From Pelargonium nanum (taxonomy: Eukaryota > Streptophyta > Magnoliopsida > Geraniales > Geraniaceae), in contig JAYMTF010000177.1 of NCBI GenBank assembly GCA_036897485.1, positions 1-47,434 on the forward strand: DNA of 47,434 nt, in the 5' to 3' direction. Below are positions 36,039 to 47,434 of this stretch, in pieces (the first letter of the stretch is position 1; each line of letters opens with the position of its first letter). The notes beneath the pieces are model-generated. The model ran no database searches and was not told where the DNA came from. It saw nothing but the letters and a program-made list of their open reading frames with translations. Both the position numbers and the translations under genes were made by a program.

Positions 36039-39000
36039 TCAGTCCTCGTCATCGAGTGCAGCATCTTCGTTCAGCTTATCACTATATCCTCCTCTAGCTT
36101 CTCCGTCACTCTCCTGCAGCCCAGGAGAACCATCTCTGACAGGGCTGGACTCTGGTTGCCTCTCTAGTTGCTCTTCATCATCTGATGACCATGCCTGCTT
36201 TCGCCGACCTGCAGTCGACGGTGCAACCTTCACCAAAACATATAAAATAAAAACATATTAGCCAGAAAAAAGAAGTTCGATTGACCTGAGAAATGAGAGT
36301 AACATAAATTTTATACACACACACACACAATACCATGTTAAACTTGACTTTAGCCCAAAGCTTAATTTGATAGATGGAGGACCCAACTAGTATTATCAAG
36401 TGGTGACAAGCTTCACATTATTTCGATATGGAATTCCTTAACACTTCTAATAATAGCAAGAAGGTTGTATGTCCAAATATAAAGTGAAATTCTTATACCT
36501 TGCAAGTAGCTTTTTTTACCCTAATTAGTTTGGATCCAAGTAAATTTCGATGTCCAATTTCCGCTTTCATTTCCATATCCTATCTCTAGTTATTGCACTT
36601 TGGGTCGATTTGATCCTAACAGATGACACTCAGTGCTTTACCACCAAAAAAGCACAATTAAGAAAAAAAAAACTAATGAGTAAAATAGATGTTAAACCTC
36701 ATCCTCAGCATCAGAATCTTCAAGACCAGCTGCTGCAAGAGGATTCTGAGCATTTTCTTCGGCCTCATCGTCCAGGTCATTCATCCGATTCGTTGGTTCC
36801 CTATAATTCACGTTGGCATCTTCATCTTCCAATTCTTCATGATCATCCATCATGTCAGCTTCTGGTTCCTCTGTATCATAGTGTGACTTTGAGCTCCTGT
36901 CTTTCTTTCTTCTCTTTCCACCTTTTCTCCTCCTTCTCTCACTATGCCCACCACCTTCCTCATCATCGATTTCAGTCCTGTCTTTCCGCTTAGAAGCAGG
37001 TGTGTTACTTTTCCATAGCTCCTGGAGATATCACATATAGAAAATATTAAAAACAAGAAAAGAAAGACATATGGCGAGCCACTAATTCTGAATCAAGATT
37101 AGCTTTTCCATTTCTTTTAATCCAGTTAAGGTCATCTGAAGTGAACACATTTTGATAAATGTAGAGTTAGTGGCTTGAGTCCAAAGTGTCATTTACATGA
37201 TATGCTAAAAGTTACTTCGCCCAAAAAGGTTATAAACTGTCTAGGCATATGGTCTCCTTATCAAATAAATTGTTTATTAATCAGCAACCTGACCTTAACT
37301 CGCGCAAAATGTTCCTCCTGCTGTCTCACTTTCTTCAGTTCATCTTCTTGTTTTCTCTTCTCCAACTGTTTCCACATGAAAAGTATACATAAAGACACAG
37401 ATATTTTACTGAAATCATCCTCTTCACAACCATTACATCTAACAGTTCAAGTAAATTTACAATTGCAGACCTGAAACTTCTTTTGTTCTTCAGCCTTACG
37501 ACGGGCTTCCTCAGCCAAGGCAACCTGACGAGCAAGTTCTTGTCTCTGCCGATTCTGCTGTTCCTCTCTCTCAGCTGCTTCACAGTGAACCTTTGCAGCT
37601 TCAAGCAAGTGCTTGCAGTACCCAACATGAGTGTCAATTTTCTTCTCATCAAACCCGTGAAATTGAAGATTGGAGGCAGCAGACAACTGACTGAATATGC
37701 GAACAGCATTCTTCAGTTCAGCAACTGTAGAGCGCACCTATACAGAAAATACTTCTCAGACGCGCTTAAGATACTGAACATTATTCTAGTACGATTGAGT
37801 GCAACATTTCCACATTTTCTTTAAATAGAATAAAGAAAAAACACCAACATAAATTCTCTAGGTTGTACATAATAATCCATTTTCAGGAAAACCACACCTC
37901 ATTCCTTGGATCATTTCCCTGAGAGATGCATGATACAATACCAGTATGCTTTTGAAAATTCAATTCATAGCAAGACATCAAGTTAAAGGCTTAATAAGAA
38001 AATAAGTACACATAAAGGACCCATTTAACAACCTCGTCTGCTGTCCTCTTTGTCTTTTGGAGTGTTGATGCTGAGAACTTCTGCATTGCAACACCTGCAT
38101 CAAATCTCAGTGTGTAATTTGAAGGTGCCAAATGGATAGCTCTTAGTAAGGTTTTCTTGCAATCTTGCCACTGTTCGGCTTCATAATGAGTACGAGCTAA
38201 ATAGAGAAGAATCTGAGAATCTGTGTTGTGATAAAACTTCCGCAAACAATTCTGATACTGTAAAACATAAGGTCCATTGGCACGGAGTAAGGACACAATA
38301 ATTCAATTGAAACGAATGATAGACCAAAAAATTAAAGAAAAACAAGATGAACTACCATTTTCACAGCCAATGCAAAATTTCCCTGAGCAAAATAAATATG
38401 TGCCAAATTTATCCACACATCTGGCATCTGCACAAAAATGCTTCCACTTGCAGCTTCTTGAACCTGGTACATAGATTAGCTGAATCAAATTCTAACAATT
38501 TTGGAATATTGCATCACAAATGGCCCAAATATGAGGAACCCGAGTTTACCTGTGTAAAAAGATCTTTTGAAACATCAAACTGCCCTTTTTCTGCCAAGAC
38601 CACACCAGCACCATTGGCAGCATATAAATTAGCATTATGCTGAATCAGAACCTATTATATAAAAAATAAGAATTTATTGTCAAAGATCAATTTCATTATC
38701 CAAGCATTGTTGCATCAACAAATTGCATATAGCATAAAAGAAAACTTTAAGGACTTTTAGATTGAAACAGTGAACACAAGTAAATATAAAGATGAATCAC
38801 AGTCCAAAAGACTATATTCTTACTATTGCTAAATCTAAGCAATGTGCACAAATCAAGAACCAGTCTCAATTCAATCCTATTTCTCGTAATTGTCCTCAAA
38901 CACTAGTATTTGCAGTATCATACAATTACGAATAAAATATTATTCCAGTAAAACCATAAGCTGCACTGCTAACATGGTTTTGCGCTTTTTTAAAAAACCA

Positions 39001-42000
39001 GTAAATATAATCTCTAGAAGTATAAGCACATTACCTATAAAAGACTTTTCTAACAATGGGTTTTCAAAATGAGAGAAGAAAAAGAATCATACTCTTGTGT
39101 ACAGTTCCTTTGCTTTCTCTAAATGAGTGGCTTCCAACTTAGGGTTTCTTTTCTCATTGCGCATGGCAGCAAAGTAATTCCAGTTTCCCTTAAGAAAGTA
39201 AACAAGCATATCAATAAGTGTCAAAAAGGTCAAGATGGTAACAATATATAAGGCAACAAATATAATGACAAAATCTGCATTGTAGCTTCAGAAGATGAGG
39301 ACTTGGAGAGGGGGAAGGGAAGTCTAGAAAAGCATCCTCAATAAGAATACAAAAAACCATGCAGACTTTCAATATACACACCAGTGAAAGACTAGCATAA
39401 GAATCTTTCCCATCAGTTGCTTCGCTGGCAGCCCGGAAGGTTTCTTTTGCCTTAACCCAATCATCATTTTTAAGCTCCAAATCACCAAGCATTGATAATG
39501 CTTCTGGACACTTTTCATTCACCTTCAAAGCATCATTAACCTGACAAAACATATATAAGCGAAAAACCCTTTGGAGAGGAAAATGGAGAATAGAAGCAAA
39601 ATAATATAAGGGGGGTAATAACAACCAGTTCAATGCTTAATTGAATATTATTTCGAGCTTTTGCAATGGCAGCTAGCCTCAGATAAGCATCAATATAGTC
39701 TGGGAACTGCAAAGAAAGCAAAATGAAGTTAAGCAAAAGAACCTAGGATAGCATAATACAAAAAATACCAATAAGCATTAAACAGTAGGAAAAGAATATA
39801 AAGATGTAAGCCAAATAATTAATGAAGAGTGAAGATCTGATAAAGAAGATAAACCAAACTATCCATCAAATCAACTTTCTATCGTATAAACAGAAATAAA
39901 AGAGAGATTAAACATAGAGTCTATGCCATAGATGAATCTAAAACTGAGCCTCATTAACCTTGCAACTTTATAGTACAAACCATATACATAGGTTTGTAAA
40001 TGCCCAGCAAAGGCCAAAAAGGTTTACATAACATGAAAACGAGGATAAGTAGACCGTATTTTAGAAGTCATAGCCTAACAAAAGTATACTAACATGACAA
40101 AATTTGTGTTCATCCCTATTGTTTGGCATACAACTTAGCTGAGATGGGGAATTGTGAATCGAGATAAGCATCATAGCCAATGATAGAATATCAAAATCAA
40201 ATAGAGGCAAGGTTATATAAAAGAAAATAAAACAAAACACACAGGCACAAGCACGTGCACACACACATGTATAAATATCACAAAAGAGTAAAGAATAGCG
40301 AATCAAATGACTTCACAGCTAGACAATAAAAAGCGCATACACAGGCACAAGCGCGCACGGACACAAATGTACAAATATCACAAAAGGGTAAAGAATAATG
40401 AATCAAACGACTTCACAGCTAGAAAATCACAACACATGCCCGATACATAGAGTATCAGTGTAATAATAAGATGTTTAAAGCATATATAAGGAGTAGAAAC
40501 ACTCGTGAAATCTACCATATGAAATCAGATTTCTAAATACTTATCCAGGGTGGGTTAAGTAGAACAAAAAAGGTGCATATTTTCTCATCAAGGAAAAAGA
40601 TTACTTACCAACAGAATTTGGCCATGAATAATCAGAGCTATTCTCAGATTATTTGATATATTCGATTTTATGAAAATTCAATTCCAATGAGGAAAGAGAA
40701 TTTTTTTTTAATCACAAATGTGCCCTCCTAAAAAATTATACAAAAGCAATAACAACAATTTAAAAATAGCTAACATGTCCTATATTCCAAGGAATTCACT
40801 TAAAAAGTGTTAAATGAAAGCCCCCACAGATTTCTGAACAACATTACAAAACTAGGGTTTTCTCAGACTATACCAGAGATGGGTCATTATCAAACCATAC
40901 AGATCAACTGACAGCATTGTGATTCAATCCCAACCTCATGCAAGAAGTGTCTTAAGTGGTTAAGCCCTTCCCTTAATTGCAGTATCTATATGTAAAGAAG
41001 AGGTAAAATGCACACCAGAAATCGACATACCTTATATAAGATCAAACGGTACAATATGCTTGCAGTTTCAACATTGTGCAACTCCTCGAATAATCTGGCC
41101 AAGTTAAATATTGTTGTAACTTTATTCCAGGGTACCTCGACACTGTAACCACCTTCTTCAAGTCGATGAAATAATTGCATGTCCCTGAATTGAACAACAG
41201 CTGCACTGCAATCACTTGGATAACAGCTTACTTCTCCGTTAATGAAACGAAGCCATATACCATCACCTAAAGCCTCCTTGAAAGTTTGTTCAGCAAGCTG
41301 GAAATATAAAATGGCATTAAAGCTGCATCTGTTGGTAGTTGTAAAAACTGAAAATTTTACTCAGTAGACATGGGAGAGTGAAAGAGATAACAATGTAAAC
41401 AAAGTTTTCCAGATCAAAATTGCATAAATCAGTCCAATAAGTAGTGCACATACCTCAAACTCTCCCCTTTCAAAATGAATAACTCCAATATTGTTGAGTA
41501 CTTCTATGGGTACTTCTTGACCTCCCTTTTTCAAAAGACTCTTAGCCTACGTTAAAATGTAACAAGTCTTAAATTCTAAGGAACTTTTGGACCTTGTGAA
41601 TTATTTCAAACGAAAATTATAATTTTGTATAGAATTATTTTGAGATTAGCTAGATAAGGATATTAATGTAAGTCACATGTCTTTGATAAATAAAACTCAG
41701 AATTGAAAATTCTCTAAAAGAGTAATAAACATAGGGCTCTTACAGTTTTAAAAACATCTAGAGCCACTCCAGTGTCAGATGAAATCAACAATTCTCCCAG
41801 ATCAATAAATGCCTGTATCATAGTTAAAAGAAAAAGGGGAAAGGTGAGAAAGGAGCCTCCTTATTCGTCCCTGGAAATATCAGAATATAAGCTATCAGAA
41901 GGCTCCTGCGGTCCTGCCTAGACAAATATCTTTGAGCCAAAGACTAATAATTTCAGTTCCATTTCACTCCCATTGCCAAGAAAAAGTCTTATCTTAGCAT

Positions 42001-45000
42001 AAAACCACATTAATGATTCAAAGATAGGTGGATTTTTCCAAGAACTGTGACCATCCAGGTTAGCCTCTGTTTATGAGCAATATCTCCTCTCAATGCAAAA
42101 TATTGCATCAAAGCGATCACAATACCTGATAGTTATAAAAGCACAAAATAGATAATGAGGTAGACTACCTGGGCATCTCGTGGATCAATTTTTGAAGCTT
42201 TCCTCATAAGTTCCTGAGCCTTGTCAGTCTGCCCAAGCTGAACATATATGTGTGCAAGAGTCTACATCGAAAAGATTAAACATGAAAACTGAAACCAAAT
42301 ACAAGCAATTTAAAAGGGAAACACCAACAGAAAGATTTGTTTGCTTAACTCACTTTTAATGTCTCACAATTATCAGGGTAAACCTCCAACACCTTTTCAA
42401 AATTTGATAGTGCACTCCTAAAATCTCCCAACTTCAGTTGTACTTGTCCCAAACCTATGGCCAAAAGAAAAGAACAAAGATAAAAGAACTACACACAAGA
42501 CAAATAAATGAGACATATCTATAAAAGAAAAGACCCTAATGCCTTTATGCATGTCAATGAGTAGTTCCAATGCATTTGACTTATAAACTCTTATTTCATA
42601 TTTTTTATAGCACAACAAAGGTATGCTTCAAGGCAATGCAAGACATAATCCATACAACACATTGAAAAACAAGGATTATGACCAAATTAAGTGGAATTAT
42701 GGCACTAAAAGAATACAAGAATGCGAACTCCAAACAAAGGAAAAAGAGTTAGATAAACCGAGAAGTCCAAGTGTCAACACTAGAATATTACAATCAGGTA
42801 TTAACTACTCTAAGAGTACTAAACCGCAGAAAACAGTTTTAATGAGGAACTTGTATAGTTACTAACCATAATAAGGGAATACGAATTCATGAGGCTTATT
42901 AATTTCCTTGACGGATGCCAGGTAGTACATACCAGCTTTTTCATAGTCCCCCTATAGTTGAGAAAAATCATAGTCAGTACCATTAGCAGTCAAAGAGCAA
43001 AAAATCCAAGCAAAATAAACAAGATTGAGAAATATCTATGAAGTTATACTTAATTCTTATGAAGAGACAAAAGAACAGGACATCAAGCAGAATGAAACAA
43101 TGGAATTTCTTTTATCAGGTTATAAAAGAAAAGTGATCAATAGCTTTTCAAAAAGTAATTTCCTGAGAAGGGAACAGGTAAATCAGATAAACAAAATGGT
43201 TAGCAAGAGCTAAAGGATTATGGATAATTCAACCATATATGAGCTACAAGTATCATGACTCATAGCTATTTATTTGATGACATGTTGGGACAATAGTACC
43301 TAAATGTTTTTCAAAGTAACCATTGCCAAGAAGTAGAGTGGTACACAAAAACAAGGTTACAAATGTCATCATGGCGTGAACATATAGCTAAATAAGAAGC
43401 AAAAAAATCAAGGAGCTTGCATTATTTCTTGTTTCTTTCTTCCTACTCCTCTATAATGTGTTTAATCAATAAACACACACACACAAGAAACTCCTGCATT
43501 GCACTTCTGTATAGGCCACCAGATTATGGAAAATCGTTTCCTTTACATCCTTGCATCTATTGGCCAACCAACAATATAATATGCAACACAATTAATTAGA
43601 GCAGAAGAAAAGTTTGGTGTTTCAGACCTTGCTATGGTAAGATCGTGCTAAATTATAATAAGCATGTGACTTTGTCGGCCTTTGGTTGGCCACAGCCAGT
43701 GAAGTTTCAGTCAGTTGCTCTACTAGAAAATGCTGACCAGTGAAGAAAAAGTGATTTGCTAAATAATTTAGCGCTGTTGCACAGTATGGGTATATCTCAA
43801 AAGCTCTTTGCATCTTTTCCATTCCTTTTCTTATTCCAGAAGCTGGGCAGATACAGTCAAAGATTACAATTAAAAATATTTAATCTGCTCAACATAAGAA
43901 ATTTATAATGATAAATGATTAATATCTAAACCACGCATTTAAAAATAATAGGAACACAGCCCACCTTCATTTCCACGCATATCCATCATTGCAAGTGCAA
44001 CAAGAGCCTCAACATTTTCAGGATCTAACTGCAAGTATAGGATTGTGAAAGATTTGGATGAAAATTATAGCAAATTTTTTGCAGTATCTGCAGAATATGA
44101 CTAAATATCCAACGCAAAAAATAATTGGAATCACTTGCCTGCAAAACCCGCTGAAATGCCTGTCGAGCCTTTTCAAAATGACCCAATTTATAACGACAAA
44201 GACCTATGCCAAGTCTTACAGCTCCAGGACAATCCGGATACACGTGCAAGGCTCTCTAGCATTGTTTGTATTTAATGGAAGGTTAAAATTATCACCAAAC
44301 TCATATTATAAATATCATACAATATATAAAGCCAAAAGAGATGTCCCATATGCCAGGTACAGGGCTTGCAAATTTACAATTTGTATACTACTTCTCAATG
44401 ACATCAATCATATAAATCACAAACCTTATACAACTCCAATGATTCAGAATAGCGTCCACGATTAAACTCAACACATGCCTGCAGACATCAATACCAAGTT
44501 ACTTACATCAAATTCAGCATATTGATGCTACCATCTTAAGACTTAGCTCTATTTTCCTCTCCAGGAATATACACTTCTCTTTACTAAGATTTTCAACAAC
44601 TAATCCTTTGGCCCAACATTTAAAATTTATCACTACATATTGGCAACTAAAGTTGAAAAAGTAATTTGGTAAACAGCATAGCTCTGGGTAAAGCAGAAAT
44701 TACACTGCAAACCCATGGGTACTCCTTTAAAACTGTCAGTCTGTCACATTACTATGTAAATTATCTAAATTTACTAAGAAAATGGAAGAAGTGTCAAATT
44801 GGTGTGGACTTACGAAGCATGAAAAAAAAGTCTCATTAAGGTGACATTGGTCACCTGCAGAGTAAGATACTAAATATAATTCTCATGCTAGGCATATGAT
44901 CTGCACCTCATTTACTAACTTTACATACTCTGATAAGATGAGCAACTACCTGACCCAGAAGAGCAGGAACATTATAGCGATCTCCATCTAGTACAATCTT

Positions 45001-46317
45001 AAATGCAGCAAAGGCCTGCTCTACTTCACCCTTAGCCAGTAAAAGCTGACCTGGAAAACATAGAAAATCATTGAAGTATCCAGTAATCCTTGTACATAAG
45101 TATGACTTACCATTAAAAAGAGAGATAACTTGGCACTTGACAAGAGAGGTTCAGTAATATTGGGGCATTTACAAAAGAACTCCTCAGGAACCCCAGACTA
45201 CTAATTTTCCTTCAAATAAATACTTTCCCAAATCAAAGTTTTCACAAGAGAGACAAATTAACATATTTGAGGAAGTCAAATAGATGAAAAGCTGCTATAG
45301 GAAATTCTATGCAGCTTTGTAGCTCACAAATAAATAGATAAATACTATCAAAAACTCGTAAGCATAAAATATGTTTCTAGATCATATAACAATCATCCTT
45401 ACTTAAACTACTAAATCAATCATTAAGTAAGTCTTAAAAAAATCAATACAATACACATGTTCAGATTCAAAATTCAATACAAGAGATTTTGTAGCATCGT
45501 ACAGGTGGGCGTCTAATTGAATACATAATCCAATAACATTTTACCTTTTCCAACCCAAGTAGAAGGCTCGTGCATGTCAATTCTCGATGCTTTGTTGTAG
45601 TGTTTTGTTGCTTGGATAAAGTGCTCCTCCTTTTCTCTTTGTTTCGTTTCAATTTTTCCAAGGTAGCTATGATAGGCCCCAAGAGCATTTAAAATGGCAA
45701 TCCTCTCATATCTTACATCAGCATAGTACTCATCAATCTCTGTGAAACACAAAGATATCCCACAGTCAAATAAGACACTCAATCCCACCAATTTTCATAA
45801 GAGAAACAAGAGCGAACTTCAGAAGAGATGGAATACCAGGACTAGACCCTTCATCTAGAATTTGTTTGAATTGTTCAATTTTCCCTTGTTTAAAGTACTC
45901 CCTCTGCATCAACAGCAGAAAAAATAGAAAATTAAATTCTGCAATACCAAAAGAAATGCTTGACGGTACAAGGAAACATGCACAATTCAGGCAGCTCTAT
46001 CGAATGGCTCGTGCATTACAAAGCATCAACATGATCAAGCATCAAAACAACTCCAATAGTTCAAATTCACCAAACCACCTCTCTTCTTCTCCAATCCAGA
46101 AAACAATTACGCACCATGCCTAATTCAGATTTAACCATAATGTGCAAATTTTTAAGAGAAAAAAAGTAAAACGAACCGCAATGATGAGCCAAAGATCGAG
46201 AGGGGCCTGCTCGGCTTTAAGGATATCCAGAATATCAGAAGCGTCCCTGGGAAGCTGGTCGAGAGCAACTCTGACTTCCTCTTCCGAATTCTGTACCGGT
46301 ATGTACACGCTTGCCAT
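36039..46317 (-). CDS. CTR9: CTR9 homolog, Paf1 complex TPR subunit (VIP6/ELF8 type)
   Basis: Exons in coding order: 46317-46177, 45903-45837, 45739-45545, 45050-44950, 44478-44425, 44255-44139, 44028-43965, 43842-43628, 42951-42867, 42454-42354, 42261-42169, 41812-41744, 41546-41454, 41297-41031, 39706-39626, 39540-39382, 39188-39093, 38651-38550, 38463-38356, 38257-38033, 37737-37471, 37365-37294, 37021-36698, 36227-36039; 3285 nt, 1094 aa. The N-terminus is MASVYIPVQNSEEEVRVALD. Tandem TPR repeats occupy about residues 100-810 (for example AVRLGIGLCRYKLGHFEKAR, YYGLGQVQLKLGDFRSALSN). A charged coiled-coil follows at about 850-930 (EEARRKAEEQKKFQLEKRKQ), then a basic patch RRRRKGGKRRKKDR and a long acidic tail ending DDED. 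Known: CTR9 scaffolds the Paf1 complex on elongating Pol II; in Arabidopsis it supports H3K4/H3K36 methylation and FLC expression. Intron 6 uses a GC donor. Length matches plant CTR9. Confidence 0.97.
40239..40427. repeat. Two-copy 100-bp tandem duplication in a CTR9 intron
   Basis: In intron 14 (39707-41030). 'ACACAGGCACAAGC..' at 40239 recurs at 40339, and 'CTTCACAGCTAGA.AAT' at 40311 recurs at 40411; the offset is exactly 100 bp throughout. A CA-rich stretch differs between copies. Confidence 0.85.
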
Positions 46318-46364
46318 TGTGTACAGCGATGCGAGGGAACAGGTTTGAAATTCAAGAAGAAGAA

Positions 46365-46373
46365 AAACCCTAG
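46365..46373 (-). promoter_or_regulatory. Telo-box-like element in the CTR9 leader
   Basis: CTAGGGTTT (minus strand) 48 bp upstream of the ATG. Telo-boxes of the AAACCCTA type are common near the transcription start of plant housekeeping and ribosomal genes. Function here is inferred. Confidence 0.35.
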
Positions 46374-46435
46374 CTACGTAGTGAGAGACGAAACAGACTG
46401 TTACTGTTTGAATTTCGTGAGCGACAGAGAGATGT

Positions 46436-46444
46436 TTATATATA
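46436..46444 (-). promoter_or_regulatory. Candidate TATA box of CTR9
   Basis: TATATATAA on the minus strand about 120 bp upstream of the start codon at 46317, consistent with a leader of about 90 nt. Confidence 0.5.
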
Positions 46445-46669
46445 TGTGATATCGGGGAAGGAGACGATGTCGATGGCACTTGATATCACACACACAATGA
46501 CACAACACAAGTCGTTTGTTTCGTGGGTGGGTTGTAAGGTGAGCAAGATCTGCTCACACTTGCAGATGTGTTTTTATTTTCCCAATCTCGCCCTATATAC
46601 TTTCTCTTTTTACGTCTTTTGCCCTTGTCTTATTTCCTTTTTTCTTGTTTTGTGGTAACTTATAGTTTT

Positions 46670-47220
46670 ACCCCTCAACTCAAAAAAACAATCAATTTGG
46701 TTCCTAAAATTTTATGTTTCGGCTAAAAATGGTTCATGAATTTTTTTTTTGACTCAAAAGACTCCTGAATTTTCAAATATTAATAAAAAATTGTTCATAC
46801 ACTTTCACATATTTATCCAATTTGGCTCCTAAACCATTTTAAACTCAAAATAGTCTCTGAAGTTTCGTATTTTGACTCGATTTGGTCTTTGAATTTTCGT
46901 GTTTCGAGCCAACCTGATTCATGAATTTTTTTAACCCTGAATAGTCCCTGAACTTTTAAATATTGATCTGATTTGGTCCTGGAACTTTTGATATAAGCTT
47001 TAAGAGTAAGGTCCATTTTGGCTCAGTATTTGAAAATTTGTTGACCTAATTGGGTTGAAACTCTAAAGTTTAGATGTCATTTTAGGTCAAAAAAAAGTTT
47101 ATGGACCAAATTTAGTTGAAATTCGAAAATTCATGGACTATTTTAGGTATAAAAAAAGTGTTGTGGCTAAACTGAATCAAAACACAAAAATCCGGTGACC
47201 AAATTGAGTTTTTTTACCGC
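46670..47220. repeat. Fold-back array of a degenerate 'TTTGGTCCTGAACTTTT' phrase
   Basis: From about 46690 to 46995 a 30-40 bp phrase of the form 'TTTGGTYCHTGAAHTTTY' recurs about ten times in one orientation. From about 47010 to 47210 the reverse complement ('AAAGTTYATGGACCAAATT') recurs about five or six times. The outer edges are also inverted: 'CTCAAAAAAACAATCAATTT' at about 46679 versus 'CAAATTGAGTTTTTTTACC' ending at about 47218. This is the architecture of a fold-back or tandem-repeat-TIR non-autonomous DNA element. No coding capacity. Target duplications could not be fixed by eye. Confidence 0.65.
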
Positions 47221-47278
47221 TATTTTTTTTTAAATATACCAGCCGCACCGCTAATTTAAAATGTTAGTTTTACCAACT

Positions 47279-47434
47279 GGGTGTGGCGCAGTTGGTGCGC
47301 TGGGGCTGCGTGAGTGGGAAGACCTTCTGAGTTCGATCCCCACTCAACACACTTGTGAGGGAGAGGTAAGAAATCCTTAACCCTGTGACCAAGCCTCGAA
47401 TGGGAATTAGTCTGGGTATGGTCAAATGGCTAAA
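47279..47434 (+). mobile_element. tRNA-derived SINE (copy 2), cut by window end
   Basis: Starts GGGTGTGGCGCAGTTGGTGC, with the Pol III A box (TGGCGCAGTTGG at 47284-47295) and B box (AGTTCGATCCC at 47330-47340) in tRNA spacing. It then has a non-tRNA body that matches the copy at 20128-20316 (CTCAACACAC, CTGTGACCAAGCCTCGAATG, GGATTAGTYTGGGT-like, GGTCAAATGGCTAAA). The 3' end and tail lie beyond 47434. Confidence 0.85.

Noticed and set aside
36550..36993. 147-codon plus-strand frame
   Set aside because: Antisense shadow of the purine-rich CTR9 C-terminal exon.
40930..40990. Third SINE fragment in a CTR9 intron
   Set aside because: Only a short stretch (GTGTCTTAAGTGG) resembles the copy at 20128-20316; too little to claim.
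47279..47350. Functional tRNA gene at the right edge
   Set aside because: The A and B boxes are tRNA-like, but the sequence after the B box matches the SINE body at 20128-20316 instead of closing a tRNA acceptor stem.
1..47434. Cluster of co-functioning genes or a defence/biosynthetic system
   Set aside because: The six genes belong to unrelated, conserved plant housekeeping or developmental families, with independent promoters and no shared pathway visible in sequence.

Overview
This is plant nuclear DNA, most likely from a eudicot. The evidence is AT-rich non-coding sequence, genes with many short GT-AG introns, plant gene families (germin-like protein, GRF transcription factor, plant-type O-fucosyltransferase), a miR396 target site, Stowaway-type MITEs, a Mutator-like element and tRNA-derived SINEs. 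I cannot name the species. No bacterial operon, CRISPR array, rRNA or functional tRNA gene was found.

Six protein-coding genes can be reconstructed exon by exon. (1) 1533-5972 (+): plant O-fucosyltransferase (GT106) family, 9 exons, 616 aa, with a decayed LINE fragment in intron 6. (2) 6802-11991 (-): MOB1 kinase activator, 7 exons, 215 aa, convergent with gene 1. (3) 13961-14605 (-): single-exon germin-like protein, 214 aa. (4) 20429-29829 (+): DENN-domain protein, 18 coding exons, 800 aa, probably with an upstream non-coding leader exon. (5) 32487-33844 (+): growth-regulating factor (GRF) with QLQ and WRC domains and a miR396 site, about 361 aa. (6) 36039-46317 (-): CTR9 subunit of the Paf1 complex, 24 exons, 1094 aa. 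In genes 1, 2, 4 and 6 the exon lengths and phases close to a single open frame and I consider the models strong. The last two splice choices in the GRF are less certain.

Repeats fill much of the rest. Positions 16898-18121 hold a 1.2-kb non-autonomous Mutator-like element with about 105-bp terminal inverted repeats, a perfect 9-bp target-site duplication and a GC-rich interior. Three Stowaway-type MITEs with TA flanks sit in introns or beside exons (10686-10914, 20822-21043, 28909-29127). Two copies of one tRNA-derived SINE family lie at 20128-20316 (-) and 47279-47434 (+, cut by the window edge). A fold-back array of a degenerate 'TTTGGTCCTGAACTTTT'-like phrase fills about 46670-47220. Two introns use GC-AG splice sites (gene 1 intron 7, gene 6 intron 6).

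The genes are not a functional cluster. They are ordinary neighbours acting in glycosylation, Hippo/NDR kinase signalling, the cell wall/apoplast, Rab/membrane traffic, leaf growth and transcription elongation. I found no convincing new molecular system. The points most worth checking are the Mutator-like element and its interior, the SINE family, the GC-AG introns, and a clean-looking orphan exon at 35557-35628 (-).
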